Assembly: GCF_014197015.1 (NCBI RefSeq)
Contig: NZ_JACIET010000001.1
Coordinates: 1,984,001-2,048,000, forward strand
Reading direction: 5' to 3'
From: Niveibacterium umoris
GTDB lineage: Bacteria; Pseudomonadota; Gammaproteobacteria; Burkholderiales; Rhodocyclaceae
DNA: 64,000 nucleotides
The position numbers and the translations under genes were made by a program. Position 1 is the first letter of the stretch, and every line of letters starts with the position of its first letter. The notes below the pieces were generated by a model. The model ran no database searches and was not told the origin of the DNA. It saw only the letters and a list, made by a program, of their open reading frames with translations. Below are positions 59,420-64,000 of this stretch, piece after piece.

Positions 59420-59425
59420 TATCAT
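59420..59425 (+). promoter_or_regulatory. Candidate -10 box of the decarboxylase gene
   Basis: TATCAT lies 75 bp before the ATG at 59501, within the 239-bp gap after the DUF2799 gene. The -35 match is poor. Confidence 0.3.
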
Positions 59426-59500
59426 CCGCCGCTTTCCGATGGGGAGGCGCCACAAGCACCTGCCCCTTTTTTCCTTTTGTGGTTGCAGGGAGCTGGCCTG

Positions 59501-61744
59501 ATGCGCTTCGATTTTCCGATCATCATCATCGACGAGGATTTCCGCTCGGAAAACACCTCGGGTCTGGGTATCCGCGCACTGGCAGAGGCGATCGAGAAGG
59601 AAGGCATGGAAGTGCTGGGCGTCACCAGCTACGGCGACCTCACGTCCTTCGCGCAACAGCAAAGCCGCGGCTCAGGCTTCATCTTGTCGGTGGATGACGA
59701 GGAGCTGACCTCGGACGAAGCGGAAGAGACGATCGGAGAACTGCGTGCCTTCGTGCAGGAAATCCGCTTCCGCAACCCGGATATCCCGATCTTCCTGCAC
59801 GGCGAGACGCGCACCAGCCGCCACATCCCGAACGACGTGCTGCGCGAACTGCATGGCTTCATCCACATGTTCGAGGACACGCCGGAGTTCATCGCGCGCT
59901 ATGTCGTGCGCGAAGCCCGCGCCTACCTCGAAAGCCTGCCGCCGCCTTTCTTCCGCGCGCTGGTGCACTACGCCGCGGACGGTTCGTATTCCTGGCACTG
60001 CCCGGGGCACTCGGGCGGTGTTGCCTTCCTGAAGAGCCCGGTGGGCCGCATGTTCCACCAGTTCTTCGGCGAGAACATGCTGCGCGCCGACGTATGCAAT
60101 GCCGTGGATGAACTCGGGCAACTGCTGGATCACACCGGCCCGGTCGCGGCATCGGAACGCAACGCCGCGCGCATCTTCAATTCCGACCACCTGTTCTTCG
60201 TCACCAACGGCACGTCCACCTCGAACAAGATCGTGTGGAACTCGACCGTGGCGCCGGGCGACATCGTGGTGGTGGACCGCAACTGCCACAAGTCGATCCT
60301 GCACTCGATCATCATGACCGGCGCGATTCCGGTCTTCCTGATGCCGACGCGCAACCACTTCGGCATCATCGGCCCGATCCCGAAGAGCGAATTCAGCTGG
60401 GAGAACATCCAGAAGAAGATCGCCCGCAACCCGTTCATCTCCGACAAGAACGCCAAGCCGCGGGTGCTGACGATCACGCAGAGCACCTACGACGGCGTGC
60501 TCTACAACGTCGAGGAGATCAAGCAGGAGCTCGACGGCAAGATCGACACCCTGCACTTCGACGAAGCCTGGCTGCCGCACGCTGCCTTCCACGACTTCTA
60601 CGGCGACTACCACGCGATCGGCGCCGATCGCCCGCGCTGCAAGGAGTCGATGATGTTCTCGACGCAATCGACGCACAAACTGCTGGCCGGCCTGTCGCAG
60701 GCCTCGCAGATCCTCGTGCAGAACTCGGAAGGCCGTCAGCTCGACCTCGCCAGCTTCAACGAGGCCTACCTGATGCACACCTCCACCTCGCCGCAGTACG
60801 CGATCATCGCCTCGTGCGACGTCGCCGCTGCGATGATGGAGCCGCCCGGCGGCACCGCGCTGGTCGAGGAGTCGATCTCCGAAGCGCTGGATTTCCGCCG
60901 CGCAATGCGCAAGGTCGACGAGGAATGGGGTGCGGACTGGTGGTTCAAGGTCTGGGGCCCGGACTACCTCGCCGACGACGGCATGGCCCTGCGCGAAGAC
61001 TGGATGCTGCGTGCCGGGGACCACTGGCACGGCTTCGGCAAGCTGGCAGAAGGCTTCAACATGCTCGACCCGATCAAGGCGACGATCATCACGCCGGGGC
61101 TGGATGTCGAGGGCCACTTCGCCGACTGGGGCATCCCGGCGAACATCCTGACGAAGTACCTGTCAGAGCATGGCATCATCGTCGAAAAGACCGGCCTGTA
61201 CTCGTTCTTCATCATGTTCACGATCGGCATCACCAAGGGCCGCTGGAATACGATGGTGACCGAGCTGCAGCAGTTCAAGGACGCCTACGACAGCAACCAG
61301 CCGCTGTGGCGCCAGATGCCGGAATTCATCGCCAAGCAGCCGCGCTACGAGAAGATCGGCCTCAAGGACCTGTGCCAGCAGATCCACGACTTCTACGCCG
61401 CCCACGACGTCGCGCGCCTCACGACCGAGATGTACCTGTCGGACATGGAGCCGGCGATGCGCCCGACCGACGCCTGGTCGAAGATGGCGCACCGCGAGAT
61501 CGAGCGCGTGTCGATCGACGAACTCGAAGGCCGCATCACCGCGATGCTGGTGACGCCCTACCCGCCGGGCATCCCGCTGCTGATCCCGGGCGAGCGCTTC
61601 AACGCCACGATCTGCAACTACCTGAAGTTCGTGCGGGACTTCAACGAACGCTTCCCCGGCTTCGAGACCGATGTGCATGGCCTGGTCAGCGAGGTGGTGG
61701 ATGGCAAGAAGAAGTACTACGTTGACTGCGTGAAGCAGGGCTGA
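59501..61744 (+). CDS. Orn/Lys/Arg decarboxylase (biodegradative type)
   Basis: This 747-residue fold-type I PLP enzyme removes CO2 from lysine, arginine or ornithine, giving the polyamine or diamine. An N-terminal receiver-like wing domain (PIIIIDEDFRSENTSGLGIRALAE) is followed by the PLP core (HCPGHSGGVAFLKSPVG; FVTNGTSTSNKIV), with cofactor lysine K393 in STQSTHKLLAGL, and then a C-terminal domain. The length fits AdiA/LdcC-like enzymes. Which amino acid is used cannot be told from sequence. No antiporter gene is adjacent, so an acid-resistance pair is not evident. It stands alone with its own terminator. Confidence 0.9.
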   Translation: MRFDFPIIIIDEDFRSENTSGLGIRALAEAIEKEGMEVLGVTSYGDLTSFAQQQSRGSGFILSVDDEELTSDEAEETIGELRAFVQEIRFRNPDIPIFLHGETRTSRHIPNDVLRELHGFIHMFEDTPEFIARYVVREARAYLESLPPPFFRALVHYAADGSYSWHCPGHSGGVAFLKSPVGRMFHQFFGENMLRADVCNAVDELGQLLDHTGPVAASERNAARIFNSDHLFFVTNGTSTSNKIVWNSTVAPGDIVVVDRNCHKSILHSIIMTGAIPVFLMPTRNHFGIIGPIPKSEFSWENIQKKIARNPFISDKNAKPRVLTITQSTYDGVLYNVEEIKQELDGKIDTLHFDEAWLPHAAFHDFYGDYHAIGADRPRCKESMMFSTQSTHKLLAGLSQASQILVQNSEGRQLDLASFNEAYLMHTSTSPQYAIIASCDVAAAMMEPPGGTALVEESISEALDFRRAMRKVDEEWGADWWFKVWGPDYLADDGMALREDWMLRAGDHWHGFGKLAEGFNMLDPIKATIITPGLDVEGHFADWGIPANILTKYLSEHGIIVEKTGLYSFFIMFTIGITKGRWNTMVTELQQFKDAYDSNQPLWRQMPEFIAKQPRYEKIGLKDLCQQIHDFYAAHDVARLTTEMYLSDMEPAMRPTDAWSKMAHREIERVSIDELEGRITAMLVTPYPPGIPLLIPGERFNATICNYLKFVRDFNERFPGFETDVHGLVSEVVDGKKKYYVDCVKQG

Positions 61745-61766
61745 GCCCGACGGAGTGGACCGCCAC

Positions 61767-61788
61767 AAGGGGCCGCTTGCGGCCCCTT
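61767..61788 (+). terminator. Terminator of the decarboxylase gene
   Basis: AAGGGGCC and GGCCCCTT pair around GCTTGC, followed by TTCCTTT. This is a good rho-independent terminator 22 bp after the stop codon. Confidence 0.85.
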
Positions 61789-61869
61789 TTCCTTTGAGCC
61801 CCGCCCCGGCCCGCGCCGCCGGGCCATTGCTTGCGGCACAATCGGGATTTCCCGCTGCCGCCCCCGACC

Positions 61870-62547
61870 ATGCTCGACATCCTGCAGGCTGCCTTCAAGA
61901 ACACGGTGCTGATCCTCGCGGCGCTGCTGCCGATCATCAACCCGCCAGGCGGCGCACCGGTGTTCCTGCTGCTGACCCACGGCGCCTCGCCCGACACCCG
62001 CCGTTACCTGGCGCGGCAGGTTGCCTGGAACGCATCGCTGCTGCTGGTGGCGGCGATGTTCATCGGCTCGTATGTGCTGGACTATTTCGGCATCTCCACC
62101 GCCACCGTCAAGGTCGCCGGTGGGCTGCTGGTCGGTTCGATCGGCTGGAAGATGCTGCAAACCGACGACGCGCATCAGGACGACGCCGGTGCCCGGATTG
62201 AGTGGACACGTCCGGTCGCCGCCAGCCGCGCGTTCTACCCGCACACCTTCCCGCTCACCGTCGGGCCCGGCTCGATCGCGGTGGCGCTGACGCTAGGCGC
62301 CAGCGTCTATCAGGGCGGCAAGCGCCCGATCGCGGCGCCGCTCGGCGCGCTGATCGCAGTCGTGGTGGTCGCGATCACGATCTACCTCTGCTACGGCTTC
62401 GCCGACCGCATCGTCGGCCTGCTGGGCAAGACCGGGACCACCGTGATGTTGCGGCTGACCGCCTTCGTGCTGCTGTGCATCGGCATCGAGATCTTCTGGG
62501 GCGGCGCCTCCGATCTGCTCGAACCGCTCTTCCAGCACCGCCACTGA
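61870..62547 (+). CDS. MarC-family membrane protein
   Basis: This 225-residue protein has six predicted membrane helices. LLPIINPPGGAPVFLLLTHG is the family motif in the first helices, and FPLTVGPGSIAVALTLG repeats it in the second half, indicating the internal duplication of MarC proteins. The name comes from the mar locus, but no drug-export role has been shown for the family. The start at 61870 begins just before the first helix. Confidence 0.88.
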   Translation: MLDILQAAFKNTVLILAALLPIINPPGGAPVFLLLTHGASPDTRRYLARQVAWNASLLLVAAMFIGSYVLDYFGISTATVKVAGGLLVGSIGWKMLQTDDAHQDDAGARIEWTRPVAASRAFYPHTFPLTVGPGSIAVALTLGASVYQGGKRPIAAPLGALIAVVVVAITIYLCYGFADRIVGLLGKTGTTVMLRLTAFVLLCIGIEIFWGGASDLLEPLFQHRH

Positions 62548-62560
62548 CACGCCAGAAACG

Positions 62561-62584
62561 ACAAGGGCCCCGCGGGGCCCTTGT
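62561..62584. terminator. Bidirectional terminator between marC-like and DUF4337 genes
   Basis: ACAAGGGCCCC and GGGGCCCTTGT form a perfect 11-bp stem around GC, between convergent genes. The T tract is short on both sides. Confidence 0.75.
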
Positions 62585-62608
62585 GCATTCAGGCAGATGC
62601 CGCGCGCG

Positions 62609-63181
62609 TCAGATGTGCGCAATCGCCAGCGCGGCGAGCGCCGCACCGAACGCTGCCGTACCCCAGGCGCCGTACTTGAGCCATTTCTTGCGCGTCAGCA
62701 AGGTGATCGCGGCGAGCGAGATGGCGATCTGGATCGCGGTCATCGCCTGTGCCCAGCGATGATGCACATGCATTGACGCTTCGCTCAGCTCATCCTCTGC
62801 CTTGACCTTTTCTTCCAGAGCTTCGGCCTTCTTCTTGATTTCTTCCTTTTCGGCCTTGTAGCGCGCGACGTCATCCTCGAACTTATTGCGGTGTTCGTCG
62901 CTGGTCAGCACGGCGCCCAGCTCCGCCATGTTCTGCTTGTTGCCCTTCGACTGGTAGTAGGCCCACTGGTTGGCCGCCTCGGTCTTCAGGATCGCCGCCT
63001 GGTTCTTGTGCAGCATCGCGTCGTTCTGGGTGGCGCCACCCTGGTAACTGAACAACGCACCGACGGTGGCGAGGATGGCCGTCATGACTGCGATCTGCGA
63101 CGCGAAATCGTCGCCGCCGTGGCCCGCGTGCTCAACGGCATGATCGTGCGGCCCATGGACGTGAAAATGATCTCCGGACAT
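62609..63181 (-). CDS. DUF4337 membrane protein with His-rich start
   Basis: This 190-residue protein starts with a His/Asp-rich segment (GDHFHVHGPHDHAVEHAGHG). A short hydrophobic stretch (QIAVMTAILATVGALFSY), a charged coiled coil (about 100-140) and two C-terminal membrane helices follow. DUF4337 family members share this order. The His cluster could bind metal ions; that is inference. No known role. Confidence 0.8.
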   Translation of the reverse strand: MSGDHFHVHGPHDHAVEHAGHGGDDFASQIAVMTAILATVGALFSYQGGATQNDAMLHKNQAAILKTEAANQWAYYQSKGNKQNMAELGAVLTSDEHRNKFEDDVARYKAEKEEIKKKAEALEEKVKAEDELSEASMHVHHRWAQAMTAIQIAISLAAITLLTRKKWLKYGAWGTAAFGAALAALAIAHI

Positions 63182-63208
63182 GCTTACTCCGTGTGAATGG
63201 CTGCGCCC

Positions 63209-63697
63209 TCAGGCGCGGATGTAATCGACAAAACTGAAGGGGTGCTCGTTACCCTCGCCGGCCGCGTGGGATTCGCGCGCGACCTCGCGGAAACCTGCAT
63301 CGCCGATGGGCGGGAAGTGCGCGTCGCCCTCGACATCAGCACCCACTTCGGTCAGGTACAGCGCATCGGCACGGCCAAGCGCCTCACGGTAAAGCTGGGC
63401 GCCGCCGATCACGAACACGGTGTCAGCGTCATTGCAGCCCGCCAGCGCTTCGTCCAGCGAATGCACGACCTCGGCACCTTCAAGCACGAGACCGGGCTGC
63501 CGGGTGACCACGATGTTGCGCCGTCCCGGCAGGGGCCGGCCAAGCGACTCCCAGGTCTTGCGGCCCATCACGACCGGATGGCCGAGGGTCAGCGCCTTGA
63601 AACGCTTCAGGTCGTCGCGCAACCGCCAGGGCAAGGCGTTGTCGCGTCCGATAGTGCCGTTCTGCGCCACGGCGGCGATCAGTGCGAGCCTGGGCAT
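63209..63697 (-). CDS. folA: Dihydrofolate reductase
   Basis: This 162-residue enzyme reduces dihydrofolate with NADPH. The N-terminal LALIAAVAQNGTIGRDNALPWRL, the NADPH loop MGRKTWESLGRPLPGRRNIV and VFVIGGAQLYREAL are standard. The ATG at 63697 shares one base with the thyA stop; a GTG directly before it is less likely. The thyA-folA order is classical: thymidylate synthase makes dihydrofolate, which this enzyme recycles. Confidence 0.96.
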   Translation of the reverse strand: MPRLALIAAVAQNGTIGRDNALPWRLRDDLKRFKALTLGHPVVMGRKTWESLGRPLPGRRNIVVTRQPGLVLEGAEVVHSLDEALAGCNDADTVFVIGGAQLYREALGRADALYLTEVGADVEGDAHFPPIGDAGFREVARESHAAGEGNEHPFSFVDYIRA

Positions 63698-64000
63698 CAC
63701 ACCGCCACCGGCGCGGGAATATGCGGATGCGGGTCGTAGCCTTCGAGCACGAAATCCTCGAAGCGGAAGGCAAACAGATCCTTCACCTCCGGGTTGATCC
63801 GCATGGTCGGTAACGGGCGCAGTTCGCGCGAAAGCTGCAGGCGGGTCTGATCCAGATGGTTGGAGTACAGGTGCGCGTCGCCCAGCGTGTGCACGAAATC
63901 ACCCGGCTGATACCCGCAGACCTGCGCGATCATCAGCGTCAGCAGCGCATAGCTGGCAATGTTGAAGGGCACACCGAGGAAAATGTCTGCGCTGCGCTGG
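63697..64000 (-). CDS. thyA: Thymidylate synthase, C-terminal part (cut by window edge)
   Basis: About 100 codons from the end of the gene are visible. [39 protein letters not shown] and the C-terminal [10 protein letters not shown] are signature pieces of ThyA. The catalytic cysteine lies outside the window. The enzyme makes dTMP from dUMP using methylene-tetrahydrofolate. It is upstream of folA and overlaps it by one base. Confidence 0.95.
   Translation of the reverse strand, partial: QRSADIFLGVPFNIASYALLTLMIAQVCGYQPGDFVHTLGDAHLYSNHLDQTRLQLSRELRPLPTMRINPEVKDLFAFRFEDFVLEGYDPHPHIPAPVAV

Noticed and set aside
59672-61117. 481-codon minus-strand frame inside the decarboxylase gene
   Set aside because: The plus strand encodes a clear PLP enzyme with its cofactor lysine; the opposite frame has no domain.

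Overview
The window is a continuous, GC-rich, gene-dense piece of a bacterial chromosome. Gene content and order point to a betaproteobacterium, most likely in or near the Rhodocyclales. The signs are the ndk-rlmN-pilW-rodZ-ispG-hisS-yfgM-bamB-der-hfq-hflX-hflK-hflC-hisZ-purA chain, the rpsF-priB-rpsR-rplI chain, and a DctS/DctR-controlled C4-dicarboxylate TRAP transporter. The order-level assignment is inference. I see no prophage, insertion sequence or CRISPR array.

Layout from left to right. The end of proB (1-276) is followed by ndh, a type II NADH dehydrogenase. Facing it is the minus-strand ribosomal set rpsF-priB-rpsR-rplI. Next come a metY-type sulfhydrylase (plus strand) and a minus-strand run: phhB, a RutE-like nitroreductase, a very large AsmA-like DUF748 protein, a Gfo/Idh/MocA oxidoreductase, a rhomboid protease and the dnaX-ebfC-recR group. 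The 4.5S RNA gene ffs and a small predicted membrane protein converge on a shared terminator at about 15.03 kb. Then come a GNAT acetyltransferase with a damaged start, rlmB and rnr. A tRNA-Leu(CAG) gene sits head-to-head with rnr, and its promoter overlaps the rnr start codon.

From 34.9 kb back to 19.4 kb runs the 16-gene minus-strand superoperon ndk to purA. It links nucleotide metabolism, RNA and tRNA functions (rlmN, hisS, hfq), isoprenoid synthesis (ispG), cell shape and outer-membrane assembly (rodZ, bamB, yfgM), pilus assembly (pilW) and GTPase/protease control (der, hflX, hflKC). Next is a C4-dicarboxylate uptake module: dctPQM (minus strand) diverges from dctS-dctR (plus strand), with a perfect 18-bp palindrome between them. 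dctR overlaps a zinc-ribbon gene of unknown function.

The main accessory system is a 14-kb minus-strand MSHA-type IV pilus cluster (42.4-56.5 kb), transcribed as mshE-G-F-A-C-D-O-P-Q-I-(pilN-like)-J-K-L. It encodes the assembly ATPase and platform protein, the major pilin, several minor pilins, a 1197-residue MshQ-like surface protein with a lectin-like segment, the PilMNOP-like alignment complex and the secretin. Compared with the Vibrio operon the two halves are swapped, and mshM, mshN and a separate mshB are not seen. The right end holds an ethylbenzene-dehydrogenase-domain cytochrome candidate with an atypical CX3CH motif, dcd, a DUF2799 lipoprotein, an Orn/Lys/Arg decarboxylase, a MarC-family protein, a DUF4337 protein, folA and the end of thyA, which is cut by the window edge.
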